NCBI GenBank assembly: GCA_025964325.1
Contig: JAOPZA010000229.1
Coordinates: 1-33,343 of the forward strand
From: Conexibacter sp.
GTDB taxonomy: Bacteria > Actinomycetota > Thermoleophilia > Solirubrobacterales > Solirubrobacteraceae
Length of the DNA stretch: 33,343 bases
Direction: 5' to 3'
Part shown: positions 17,488-25,837 of the stretch, piece after piece
Layout: every line of letters starts with the position of its first letter
Numbering within the stretch: the first letter of the stretch is position 1
Notes under the pieces: model-generated
The model's database searches: none
Told to the model about the DNA's origin: nothing
The model's input: only the letters and a program-made list of their open reading frames with translations
Made by a program: the position numbers and the translations under genes

Positions 17488-19461
17488 ATGTCCGCGCACC
17501 AGACCGACTCGACACTCGATCCGGTCACGTTCGAGGTCCTGAAGAACTCCTTCGTGACGCTCGTCGACGAGATGGCCGAGCAGATCCTCCGCACGTGCCA
17601 CTCGTTCGTGATCTTCGCCCGCGACTTCTCGTGCGCCCTCTGCGACGCCGAGGGAAACACGATCATGCAGGGCAGCCAGGACATCGCCGTGCACGTCGGC
17701 ACGCTGCACCTGAAGGCGAAGGCGGTGCTCGAGGACTTCGCCGGCGACATCAACGAGGGGGACGTCTTCGCGGTCAACGACCCCTACCGTGGCGGCACGC
17801 ACTTCAGCGACGTCTCGATCGTGCGGCCGATCTTCTCCGACGGCACGCTGATCGCGCTCGCGCAGGCGAACGGTCACTGGGCGGACATGGGCGGCAGCAC
17901 GCCCGGCAGCTTCGACGTCTCGGCGACGGACCACTTCGGCGAGGGCGTGCGGATCCCGCCGGTGCGGATCGTCGACCGCGGCGTCGTGCGCGAGGACGTG
18001 ATCGCGCTCGTCGCCAGCAACACGCGCGCCCCTGGCGCGATCGTCGGCGACTGCCACGCGCAGGTCGAGGCGACGCGGATCGCCGAGCAGGAGGTCTTCC
18101 GGCTGATCGACAAGTACGGGAACGCCACCGTCGTGACGGCGTTCGGGGAGGTGCAGGACTACGTCGAGCGGCTGACGCGCGCTCGCATCGCGGGCCTGCC
18201 CGACGGCGTGTGGGAGACGGAGGACCACATCGACGCCGACCCGGCGGCGCCGGAGGGCCTCGTCGCGGTGCGCGTGAGGATGACGATCGCCGGCGACGAG
18301 ATCCACTACGACCTGTCCGGCTCGGACCCCGCGATCGCGAGCTTCCTCAACGCCGGCGCGGGCGTCGCCTTCTCCGGCGCGATCGCGTCCGCGAAGACGT
18401 TCATGCCGGACATCCCGCTGAACTCCGGCTTCTACCGTGCGATCCACGTGGACGTCGGGCCACAGGGCACCGTCGTCAACGCCGGCTGGCCGATCGCCGT
18501 GACCGGTTGCGTCTCGGGCGCCTACGAGAAGATCATGAACGCCGGCTTCGAGCTGTGGTCGCAGCTGATGCCCGAGCGCGCGATGGCGTGCTGCTTCAAC
18601 CTCGAGTATCTGCTCGTGGGCGGCCGCGACGCGCGCAGCGACGAGCGCCCGTTCTTCATGTGGTACGACTGGATGGCCGGCGGCTGGGGCGGCCGCAACG
18701 GCAAGGACGGCCAGAACGCGACCTCGCCGGTCTTCGGCGTGGGACTCGCGGTTCAGCCGCTCGAGGGCCAGGAGCGCCTCACCCCCGTGCTCACGACGAG
18801 CCACGAGATCCTCCCCGACTCGGGCGGTCCCGGTCGCCACCGCGGCGGCTGCGGCGTGCGCAAGGGCGGCACCGTCACGGCGGTCGAGGACACCGTCATG
18901 TCGTACTGCTGCGACCGCTCGCGCGCCGTCGCCTGGGGGATCATGGGCGGGCTGCCGTCGCTGCCGCACGGCGTCTGGCTCAACCGCGGGCGCGAAGGCG
19001 AGCGGTTCCTGGGCGCGAACTTCTCCAACGTCGCGGTCGTGCCGGGAGACAGCTTCGAGCGCCCGTCGGCCGGAGGAGGAGGCTTCGGCGATCCGCTCGA
19101 GCGCGACCCGGCCGAGGTGCTGGAGGACGTCGCCGACGGCTACGTGACGGTCCGCCGCGCCGAGCGCGACTACGGCGTGATCATCCAGGAGGTCGACGTC
19201 GAGCTGTGCGAGTACCGCGTCGAGGAGGAGGCGACCGAGCGTGCTCGCGCGCAGCAGCGCGCGGAGCGAGGCGGCTGGCTGGCCGAGGATCCCGAGCAGG
19301 TCGCCCGCCGCTTCCGCAACGGCGAGCTGGACACCTTCGACCTGGTCCGCCACTACGGCGTGATCCTCGACTGGGGCACCGGCGAGCTGCTCCCTCGCAC
19401 GACCGTCCAGTATCGGGCGCTCCTGCGACGACGCAGCGCCGCGCACTGGCGCGAGGCGTGA
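17488..19461 (+). CDS. Hydantoinase B/oxoprolinase family subunit (HyuB-like)
   Basis: A 657-residue partner subunit of the preceding gene. Family marks include DPVTFEVLKNSFVTLVDEMAEQ at the N-terminus, NDPYRGGTHFSDVSIV, NAGAGVAFSGAI and the C-terminal GPGRHRGGCGVRKGG block; GGGGFGDPLERDP follows. With HyuA it should perform ring opening, or the transfer step, on the phosphorylated substrate. It starts one base after the hyuA stop, with GGGGAG just upstream. The protein is about 80-100 residues longer than minimal HyuB: the tail carries a charged helix and then RHYGVILDWGTGELLPRT. No carbamoylase or racemase is adjacent, so a complete hydantoin pathway is not visible here. Confidence 0.88.
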   Translation: MSAHQTDSTLDPVTFEVLKNSFVTLVDEMAEQILRTCHSFVIFARDFSCALCDAEGNTIMQGSQDIAVHVGTLHLKAKAVLEDFAGDINEGDVFAVNDPYRGGTHFSDVSIVRPIFSDGTLIALAQANGHWADMGGSTPGSFDVSATDHFGEGVRIPPVRIVDRGVVREDVIALVASNTRAPGAIVGDCHAQVEATRIAEQEVFRLIDKYGNATVVTAFGEVQDYVERLTRARIAGLPDGVWETEDHIDADPAAPEGLVAVRVRMTIAGDEIHYDLSGSDPAIASFLNAGAGVAFSGAIASAKTFMPDIPLNSGFYRAIHVDVGPQGTVVNAGWPIAVTGCVSGAYEKIMNAGFELWSQLMPERAMACCFNLEYLLVGGRDARSDERPFFMWYDWMAGGWGGRNGKDGQNATSPVFGVGLAVQPLEGQERLTPVLTTSHEILPDSGGPGRHRGGCGVRKGGTVTAVEDTVMSYCCDRSRAVAWGIMGGLPSLPHGVWLNRGREGERFLGANFSNVAVVPGDSFERPSAGGGGFGDPLERDPAEVLEDVADGYVTVRRAERDYGVIIQEVDVELCEYRVEEEATERARAQQRAERGGWLAEDPEQVARRFRNGELDTFDLVRHYGVILDWGTGELLPRTTVQYRALLRRRSAAHWREA

Positions 19462-19512
19462 CCGCCCCACCCGATCCCGCGGTTCCCTCCCGGTCGCGTC
19501 GCTTCCGCTGGC

Positions 19513-20058
19513 TCAGGCGACGGCCACCTCGGTCTCCGCGACGCGCTCGGCGTGCAGCGCGGGCAGCAGCGCGTTGTGCGCCGCGTTCAGCGTCGCGCTG
19601 ACGGTGCCGGTGTGGATCTCGAGCGCCTCGCCGATCTCCGCGTAGGACAGGTCGACGTAGTAGCGCAGGAACAATATGAGGCGCTGGCGCTCCGGCAAGC
19701 GTCTGATCCGCTTGCGCATCGAATCCGAGAGGATCGCCGGCTCGCCCCCGTTGGGCGGTGGGGGCTCCGGTGAGTCGGCCGACAGCAGCGCTCTGCGCGC
19801 CATGCGGCGATGGTCCCGGGCGACGTTCGTGACGAGACGCCAGAGCCACGCGTCGAGCGGGCCGTCTCCGCGGTAGTCGAGGCGGTGGTCGATCGCACGC
19901 GCGAATGCCTCCTGCACGGCGTCGCGGCCGCGTTCCGCGTCGCCGAGGATCGCGGCCGCGACGCGCAGGAACTGAGGGAAGCGCTCCGTGTAGGCCCCCT
20001 CGATCGCCGCCATCGACGCGCCGCCCCGATCGCCGTGGGTCGTGGTCGCGTCGCTCAT
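19513..20058 (-). CDS. ECF-type RNA polymerase sigma factor
   Basis: A 181-residue sigma-70 family protein with only regions 2 and 4. Region 2 runs from about RFPQFLRVAAAILGDAERGRDAVQ to LDAWLWRLVTNVARDHRR; region 4 is LPERQRLILFLRYYVDLSYAEIGEAL followed by HTGTVSATLNAAHNAL, the recognition helix. The start is uncertain: ATG codons at 20058 and 20094 are both possible and neither has a clear ribosome-binding site; I prefer 20058, which leaves the dyad at 20093-20110 non-coding. No anti-sigma factor gene is adjacent, so its control is not evident. It follows the response regulator on the same strand, 120 bp downstream, and converges on hyuB. Confidence 0.85.
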   Translation of the reverse strand: MSDATTTHGDRGGASMAAIEGAYTERFPQFLRVAAAILGDAERGRDAVQEAFARAIDHRLDYRGDGPLDAWLWRLVTNVARDHRRMARRALLSADSPEPPPPNGGEPAILSDSMRKRIRRLPERQRLILFLRYYVDLSYAEIGEALEIHTGTVSATLNAAHNALLPALHAERVAETEVAVA

Positions 20059-20092
20059 GGAAGCAGCATCGCGTCGTGCGATCCCCGCGTCC

Positions 20093-20110
20093 ATCGTGCT
20101 TTCGCACGAT
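20093..20110. promoter_or_regulatory. Dyad upstream of the ECF sigma gene
   Basis: ATCGTGC-tttc-GCACGAT is a perfect 7-bp inverted repeat about 35 bp upstream of the chosen start. Related pieces lie either side (GTGCGATCC at about 20077-20085, GATGCACGA at about 20113-20121), so it may be an operator array or a terminator hairpin for the upstream two-component genes. Confidence 0.4.
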
Positions 20111-20178
20111 CCGATGCACGACATCGCGGCTCCCGATTGACGATGCCGTCATCGCGGCGGTGAGCGTCGGAGGCCGCG

Positions 20179-20841
20179 CTACAGCAGCAGGCCACGACGG
20201 AGCGCGTGCACGACCGCAGACGTGCGGTCGCTCACGCCGAACTTCTCGTAGACGTGCTGGAGGTGCGTCCGCACCGTCGTCCTGCTGAGGTGGAGCCGCT
20301 CGCCGATCTCGATCGCGGATAGGCCATCCGCAACCAGACGCAGCACCTCGAGCTCGCGCGAGCTGAGCACGGGGCGGTCGTCCGCCGGTCGTCGCATCCG
20401 GATCTCCTGCAGCAGCCCCGCCTGGATCGCCGATGCGATGACCGTCTTCCCCCGCGCGACCGCGAGCACCGAGTCGACGATCTCCGTTCCGGTGCTGCTC
20501 TTCGGCAGGAACGCATCCGCCCCGACGGAGAGCGCGTGGTAGATCGTCGCGCTGTCCTCCCGCGCGGAGATCAGCACGACCCGCGTCGCGAGACCCTGTC
20601 GCTTCGCCGCGTCGAGAACGCCGAAGCCGTCGACGCCCGGGAGCGAGACATCCAGCACGATCACGTCGGGCCGCAGCTCGCGGATTCGGTCGAGCGCCTC
20701 GCGGCCGTCCGCGGCCTCGCCCAGCACCTCGATCTCCGCCTGTGCCTTCAGCAGATTGACGATGCCGTCGCGGTACACCGGATGATCGTCGGCGACGACC
20801 ACTCCGACACGACCACGCACTCGCGGCGCCGGCTCGCTCAT
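20179..20841 (-). CDS. NarL/LuxR-type response regulator
   Basis: A 220-residue two-domain regulator. The receiver domain (about residues 11-130) has acidic Asp18/Asp19, the phosphoacceptor Asp64 in IVLDVSLPG, and Lys114 in FLPKSS. The C-terminal LuxR helix-turn-helix starts at LSSRELEVLRLVADGLS and includes the recognition helix LSRTTVRTHLQHVYEKFGV. Phosphorylation should allow DNA binding as a dimer. Its ATG overlaps the stop of the hybrid kinase gene (ATGA), so the pair is co-translated and it is the likely phosphate target. The regulated genes are unknown; the sigma-factor gene and the aromatic-catabolism operon are the nearest candidates. Confidence 0.93.
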   Translation of the reverse strand: MSEPAPRVRGRVGVVVADDHPVYRDGIVNLLKAQAEIEVLGEAADGREALDRIRELRPDVIVLDVSLPGVDGFGVLDAAKRQGLATRVVLISAREDSATIYHALSVGADAFLPKSSTGTEIVDSVLAVARGKTVIASAIQAGLLQEIRMRRPADDRPVLSSRELEVLRLVADGLSAIEIGERLHLSRTTVRTHLQHVYEKFGVSDRTSAVVHALRRGLLL

Positions 20842-22814
20842 GGGCTTGTCGCGCCTTGCGGCCGACCGGCCAACGACGCGCGCGCGAGCTCGACCAGCTG
20901 CGCCAGTCTGACCGGCTTGGTCACGTAGCCGGCGGCGCCCTCGGCGAGCACTCTGCGCTGCTTGCGCGGACTCGCGTCCGCCGACATCACGAGGACCGGG
21001 ATGTCGCGCGTCCGACCGTCTGCCTTCAGCTCCGCCAGCACCTTCTCGCCGGGAACGTCCGGGAGGTTCAGGTCGAGCAGGATGAGGTCGGGCGCCAGCT
21101 CGACCGCCATGCTGATGCCGAGGCGTCCGTGCCCGGCGTGCAGCAGCGTCACGTCGCCGGCTGCGATCAGCGCCTCCTCGACCAGCTCGACGTTCGCCGC
21201 GTGGTCGTCGACGTAGAGGATCGTGCCGTGCAACGGCAGCTCGTCCTCGATCGCCGGCGCGCGTGATCCGAAGACGATCTCGCGGGCGTTCGAGGGAGCG
21301 TCGACGCGGTTCAGCTCCACGAAGATCGTCGTGCCGCGCCCGACCGCGGCGGACTCGACGCCCACCCTCCCGCCCATCGCCTCGATCAGCGTCTTCGACA
21401 CCGCGAGGCCGAGACCGGCGCCCGCCGGGTGCAACCCCTCGCGGTCGAACCGTTCGAACGGCAGGAAGATCCGTGCGCGGTCACGCGCGCGGATCCCCGA
21501 ACCCGTGTCCGCCACCAGCACGCGCAGCGTGTCGCCCGTCTGCCGGAACGAGACGCGCACCTCTCCCCCGGGACGGTTGTAGTGGACGCCGTTCGAGATC
21601 AGGTTGACCAGCACCTGGACCAGGCGTCGCGCGTCGCCGGCGACGAACTCGTTGATGCCGCCGTGCAGGTCGACCGCCAGCTCGATGCCCTGCGCGTTCG
21701 CGAGCGGCGTCATGATGTCGGCGGCCTTGACGACGGGCTCCGACGCATGCACGGGGACGATCGAGATGCGGTCCGCCCCCGTCTCGATGCTCGACATGTC
21801 GAGCAGGTCCTCGATCAGCGCGAGCAGGTGGACGCCGGCGCTGGACATCCGCGCCACCGCCTTGGAGGCCTTCGCGGGCAGCTCCTGCGACTCGAGCAGC
21901 TCGGTGTACCCCAAGATCGAGTGCAGCGGCGTACGGAGCTCGTGGCTGACGCGTGAGAGGAACCGCGACTTCGCGCGGTTGGCACGCTCCGCCTCCGCTC
22001 TTGCCTCGCGGCTGGCGGTCTCCGCTCGCTTGAGGGCGGTGATGTCCGTCGCGACGCCGCAGAGCGCATAGGCCTCGCCGTCCGTGTTCAGCAACGGGAA
22101 CTTGAGCGAGTAGTACATGTGCAGCTCGCCGTCGTGCAGCGACCACTCCTGGAACTCGAGCGGTCTGCCCGCCGCCAGTGCCGCGGCATCGTGCTGGCGG
22201 AACTGCTGCGCTTCCTCGCGACCGGCGAAGTCGGGATCGGTGCTGCCCATGACGCCCTTGTAGTGCGCGCGTGCATGGCGGTTCGCGAGCATGTAGCGGC
22301 CGTCGAGATCCTTGATGAAGACCAGCGCGGGCACGCCGTCGATGATGTCCTGCAGCAGCTTCCTGCTGTCTGCCACCTCGGGGTGCGCGCCCCGATCGCA
22401 TTCCGGACCGTCATCGCCGTCGGACCGCTCGAGGACGACGAGCGCGTGACCGGCGGCGCGGCCCCCGCTCGCGCAGCCGGTCAGGCGCGCGTGGATCACC
22501 GCCGCCTCGCCGGCGCCGCACCGGCATCGCACGGCGAGCGGCTCGGCCGCCGACGGACCGGCCCGCGCGCGGGCGACGGCGTCCTCGAAGACCGCGGCGT
22601 CCGACGAGGCGACGAGCTCCGCCAGCCCGGCGCACGCGAGCTCGTCTCGGGGGCGTCGGAGCGCCTCGCAGAACGCGTCGTTGAACGCGACGAGCGGACA
22701 CCCGTCCGTCGTCTCGACGATCGCGTGAGGCGTCGGCGACGCCAGGAACGCGGCCTGCAGCAGCTCGGCGGAGACCGAGGCCGTGCGACCGGCCTGCCGA
22801 CTCGACGGACTCAT
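20838..22814 (-). CDS. Soluble hybrid sensor histidine kinase (PAS-PAS-HisKA-HATPase-REC)
   Basis: A 658-residue protein with no membrane segment, hence a cytoplasmic sensor. A first, divergent PAS-like region covers about residues 15-130, and a second, clear PAS/PAC spans about 148-265 (LVFIKDLDGRYMLANRHA, then LCGVATDITALKRAE). HisKA has the phosphorylated His291 in SRVSHELRTPL. The HATPase N box is LVNLISNGVHYN, with G boxes DTGSGI and GAGLGL. A C-terminal receiver (about 530-645) has Asp581 in LLDLNLPDVPG and Lys633. The ATG at 22814 has no ribosome-binding site but sits right behind a good promoter, so the transcript is probably leaderless. The open frame continues further upstream through the monooxygenase gene, but only as a shadow. 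Confidence 0.9.
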   Translation of the reverse strand: MSPSSRQAGRTASVSAELLQAAFLASPTPHAIVETTDGCPLVAFNDAFCEALRRPRDELACAGLAELVASSDAAVFEDAVARARAGPSAAEPLAVRCRCGAGEAAVIHARLTGCASGGRAAGHALVVLERSDGDDGPECDRGAHPEVADSRKLLQDIIDGVPALVFIKDLDGRYMLANRHARAHYKGVMGSTDPDFAGREEAQQFRQHDAAALAAGRPLEFQEWSLHDGELHMYYSLKFPLLNTDGEAYALCGVATDITALKRAETASREARAEAERANRAKSRFLSRVSHELRTPLHSILGYTELLESQELPAKASKAVARMSSAGVHLLALIEDLLDMSSIETGADRISIVPVHASEPVVKAADIMTPLANAQGIELAVDLHGGINEFVAGDARRLVQVLVNLISNGVHYNRPGGEVRVSFRQTGDTLRVLVADTGSGIRARDRARIFLPFERFDREGLHPAGAGLGLAVSKTLIEAMGGRVGVESAAVGRGTTIFVELNRVDAPSNAREIVFGSRAPAIEDELPLHGTILYVDDHAANVELVEEALIAAGDVTLLHAGHGRLGISMAVELAPDLILLDLNLPDVPGEKVLAELKADGRTRDIPVLVMSADASPRKQRRVLAEGAAGYVTKPVRLAQLVELARASLAGRPQGATSP

Positions 22815-22822
22815 GCGGCGCG

Positions 22823-22852
22823 AGTATCGCCGGCCCTGTTTCGGCAAGTCAA
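22823..22852 (-). promoter_or_regulatory. Sigma-70-type promoter of the kinase/regulator pair
   Basis: Read on the minus strand, TTGACT (22852-22847) and GATACT (22828-22823) are separated by 18 bp and match the -35 and -10 consensus well. The expected start point is at about 22816, almost on the kinase ATG at 22814, which lacks a Shine-Dalgarno sequence. This indicates a leaderless message independent of the upstream monooxygenase operon. Confidence 0.6.
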
Positions 22853-22897
22853 GACGCGGTCTGCGCACCGGCCGCTCCGATCGATCGGGGCGATCGC

Positions 22898-24358
22898 TCA
22901 CTCGAGCCCGATGATGCCGGCGACGCGCCGCTTGAAGCGCTGCCGATCCGGCTCGTGCTCGAGGTAGAGCAGCTGGCGCAGCAGGTAGGCGGGCAGCCCG
23001 TTGACGTTCTCGAACAGTGCGCTGCGGCCCGCGTGCGCCGACGTCGTCAGATCCCACACGAAGTTCAGCAGCAGGTTCTTCTGGCGCGCCGTGACGCCGT
23101 TGTGCTCGAGGTAGTACTCGAGGTCCTGCGCGAGCGTCGGGTTGTCGAAGTCGCGCTCGGAGAAGCGCATCACGAGCCCCTGTCCGCACAGCTCCTGGAG
23201 TGCGTGGACGATCTCGGGGTAGGTGTCGAGCGCATACGCGCGCATCGCTCGCACCGTCACGACGTCCGGCAGCAGGACGTCGCCCTCCGTCGGCGAGGCG
23301 AGCTCCTCGGCGGCCAGCGCGCCGGCCCGGAGAATCGCCGCGTACTGGCTGATCTTGCCGACCGCATCGCGAATCGCGGGGATCGTGGTGAGCCCCAGGA
23401 CCTCGGCCAGCGTCTGGGCGACCCCGGCGAAGATCTCCGCCTTGACGCAGAGCCGCGTCAGGCCGCACCAATGCTCGCCTCGCGATACCTGGGCGAAGAG
23501 GGCCGGATCGTGCAGCTGCGGGGCGCGCAGGCTCCAGACCCGATCCCAGGGAACGAGCACGTCGTGGAAGACCACGAACGCGTCGGACTCCTCTCCGCGG
23601 CTGGCAAGCGGATGGTCGTACGAGGCGCCCTCCCCGGCGGCGGTCGTCTCGCGGCAGATCAGACGGAGCCCCGGCGCGTTGACCGGTATCGCCGCCCAGA
23701 AGCTCTCGTCCGGTCGCACGTGCGGGAAGTAGATCCCGCCCACGAGCAGCTCGTTCGCCTGTGGCGCATAGGAGCCGACCGCGCGCGCCCCCCGCACGAC
23801 GATCCCCTCGCGCGTCTCCTTCACCACCTGCAGCACCCCGGCCCGGTCCTCGCCGGCCATCGCGGAACGGGCGCGCCCTCCCTGAGGCTCGATGATCACG
23901 CCCGCGAGGTGGATGTTGCCCTCCTGTGCCTCCGTGGTGTAGCGGGCGAGGTTCTCGGCCAGCTCCGAGCTGTGCTTGCGGAACGTCGGCAGCACCGCGA
24001 GCAGGCCGATCTGGGTCCAGGCGATGATGTCCGGCTGGCGTCCCATCAGGCCGCACGTGTGCCACGCGACGTGCTCGGTGAACGCGCGCTTGCGGGCCAG
24101 GTCGGCTTTCGTACGGGGCACGAGCCAGCAAGTCGAGACCTGTCTGCCGTCCTCCCGCGCGTACGTCAGGACCTCCGCGGTCTCCGGCGCACGCTGCTGG
24201 TCGTAGAGGTCGGCGTAGAGGTCGATCGCGTCCGCGGTCGCATGATGCGTCGTGACGTCGGCGACGCGCTCGCCGCGATACCAGACCTCGCGCTCGTCGC
24301 GCAGCGATCCCCGGTACTCCTCTCCGGTCTTCAGGAAGCCCTCGACGGTGGCGGTCAC
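22898..24358 (-). CDS. HpaB-family flavin-dependent monooxygenase (first of two)
   Basis: A 486-residue protein of the FADH2-using 4-hydroxyphenylacetate 3-monooxygenase family: VWYRGERVADVTTHHA at the start, DHPLASRGEE and VFHDVLVPWDRVWSL in the middle, helical C-terminus. It needs reduced flavin from a separate reductase, which is not in this window. Compared with T. thermophilus HpaB as I remember it, Arg100 is kept (Arg107), but Tyr104 is Ile111 and His142 is Gly153. These are the residues that hold the phenol hydroxyl, so the substrate should differ. The start is GTG at 24358, overlapping the upstream stop (GTGA) and preceded by GGGAGA. It is the last gene of the operon with the Amt-like protein and the molybdenum hydroxylase. 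Confidence 0.88.
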   Translation of the reverse strand: MTATVEGFLKTGEEYRGSLRDEREVWYRGERVADVTTHHATADAIDLYADLYDQQRAPETAEVLTYAREDGRQVSTCWLVPRTKADLARKRAFTEHVAWHTCGLMGRQPDIIAWTQIGLLAVLPTFRKHSSELAENLARYTTEAQEGNIHLAGVIIEPQGGRARSAMAGEDRAGVLQVVKETREGIVVRGARAVGSYAPQANELLVGGIYFPHVRPDESFWAAIPVNAPGLRLICRETTAAGEGASYDHPLASRGEESDAFVVFHDVLVPWDRVWSLRAPQLHDPALFAQVSRGEHWCGLTRLCVKAEIFAGVAQTLAEVLGLTTIPAIRDAVGKISQYAAILRAGALAAEELASPTEGDVLLPDVVTVRAMRAYALDTYPEIVHALQELCGQGLVMRFSERDFDNPTLAQDLEYYLEHNGVTARQKNLLLNFVWDLTTSAHAGRSALFENVNGLPAYLLRQLLYLEHEPDRQRFKRRVAGIIGLE

Positions 24359-25794
24359 CGGGTCTCTCCCGGAATCGACGAGACGGTCCCTGCCCCGCCC
24401 AGGACGGCGTCTCCGTTCCCGGCGGAGGGAGCGACGGGAACGCCGGGCTCGGGCACGCTCGGGAGGTTCCAGTAGGCGTGGTCGAGGCCCTCCAGCTCGG
24501 CGGTCTCGGAGACGCGGAGCGAGCCGGTGCGCGCGAACACGAAGCACAGGATCAACGCCGGGATCGCTGCCAGCGCGATCGCCGAGCCGATGCCGACGAG
24601 CTGCCACCAGGGCGTGATGTGCGCGTGCTGGAACGCGTACTTGCCGCTCGTGATGCCGGGATACCCGCCGGTCTTCACGTTCCAGGCGACGAAGCCGGAC
24701 ACGAGCGCGCCGTAGATGCCGGGTCCGAGCGTGAGCGGAGCGACCTTGAGGTCGTCGAGCCCGCGTCGCTGGAGCAGCTTGTAGACGCCGTACACCGTGA
24801 ACGGCGCGAAGAAGGTGACGATCAGCGTCTTCCACGGCGCGGCGACGTCGAACAGCGTGCCGCCCGCGATGTAGCCCGCGAGCGGCCCCAGGAGAACCCA
24901 GAAGGGGTTCTTCGTGCGGTAGGAGAGCACCGCGCCACCGGCGATCCCGGACACGAACGTCACGAACACGTTCACGAACACGAGGCCGATGCCGCTCGTC
25001 GTGCCGGAGATGCCGACGAACCCGAAGGTGCCGGGGAAGAGGAATCCGCAGCCGAGCATCGCGGCGGGGATGCCGATCATCATCACCAGCACCCCGACCG
25101 CGACCCCGGTGAGGTTCTGGGGCACCGGACCGACCGTGCGCGGATGCGCCACGAACGTGCCGAGCCGTGGTCGCAGTCTCCACGACATGATGAGCGACCA
25201 CGTGCCGATGAAGATGTAGAGCGAGAAGACGCCGCTGAAGTCGTGGACGCCCAGATTCGACAGCGGGCCGACCGGGCCCCACGTCAGATAGGTGCCGATC
25301 GGGATCAGCAGCCCGCCCACGATCGCGGACATGATCACGAGCGGGAGCGGCTTCAGTCGCTCGACGCCGCTGCTGGCGATGAAGATCCCGGCGATCATCA
25401 CGTAGCCGATGAAGAACGCCATGAAGACCTGGTAGACGTCGAGGTTCGGCGACGCCGCCGGGTCGACGGCCTGCGGGAGATGCGTCAGCAGCGAACCGCC
25501 GATCCACCACCCGTCGATCGCCGCCTTGAGGGGCGAGGGAACGCCGAACGCGGCGTTGAACTGCCAGTTCCAGATCGCGTAGCCGATGCCGAGGAACGCG
25601 ATCCCCGCCACCGCGGCGGCGACGAACTTCTGCACGTAGCTGTCGAGCGCGTTCTTGGCTCGAACGAGGCCGCCGTCGATCAACGCGAGTCCGAGCATGA
25701 TGACGATCAGCGAGATCCCGGGGAGGGCGTAGAAGACATCCTGAAGGAGGACGTCCGGCCCGATCTGCTTCGTGAATACTGCCGCCAGGTCCAT
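24355..25794 (-). CDS. Divergent Amt/ammonium-transporter-fold membrane protein
   Basis: A 479-residue protein with about eleven membrane helices. ALIDGGLVRAKNALDSYVQKFV (near 38-58) matches the Amt signature in which GGLVRxKN follows TM1; VHDFSGVFSLYIF (183-195) matches the LDFAGGxVVHI segment, and DDLKVAPLTLG (347-357) the second pore motif. By this alignment the Asp equivalent to AmtB Asp160 is kept (Asp185), but the two pore histidines, His168 and His318, become Tyr193 and Leu356. An ordinary NH3/NH4+ mechanism is therefore doubtful. The ATG has AGAGGG 7 nt upstream. It lies between the molybdenum-hydroxylase large subunit (43 bp) and the monooxygenase (4-bp overlap). No GlnK is near. It may move the pathway substrate or released ammonia. 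Confidence 0.82.
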   Translation of the reverse strand: MDLAAVFTKQIGPDVLLQDVFYALPGISLIVIMLGLALIDGGLVRAKNALDSYVQKFVAAAVAGIAFLGIGYAIWNWQFNAAFGVPSPLKAAIDGWWIGGSLLTHLPQAVDPAASPNLDVYQVFMAFFIGYVMIAGIFIASSGVERLKPLPLVIMSAIVGGLLIPIGTYLTWGPVGPLSNLGVHDFSGVFSLYIFIGTWSLIMSWRLRPRLGTFVAHPRTVGPVPQNLTGVAVGVLVMMIGIPAAMLGCGFLFPGTFGFVGISGTTSGIGLVFVNVFVTFVSGIAGGAVLSYRTKNPFWVLLGPLAGYIAGGTLFDVAAPWKTLIVTFFAPFTVYGVYKLLQRRGLDDLKVAPLTLGPGIYGALVSGFVAWNVKTGGYPGITSGKYAFQHAHITPWWQLVGIGSAIALAAIPALILCFVFARTGSLRVSETAELEGLDHAYWNLPSVPEPGVPVAPSAGNGDAVLGGAGTVSSIPGETR

Positions 25795-25837
25795 GACTGG
25801 TCCCTCTTTCTGAAGAAGAAGCGGAGTGCGCGAGGTC

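Noticed and set aside
22815-24131. Upstream extension of the kinase reading frame through the monooxygenase gene
   Set aside because: The frame is open only because of GC bias; its translation is Arg/Pro/Gly-rich and lies over a clear HpaB homologue on the same strand.
24355-25794. Ordinary ammonium transporter AmtB
   Set aside because: The pore histidines appear to be replaced, no GlnK gene is adjacent, and the context is aromatic catabolism, so the plain label would mislead.
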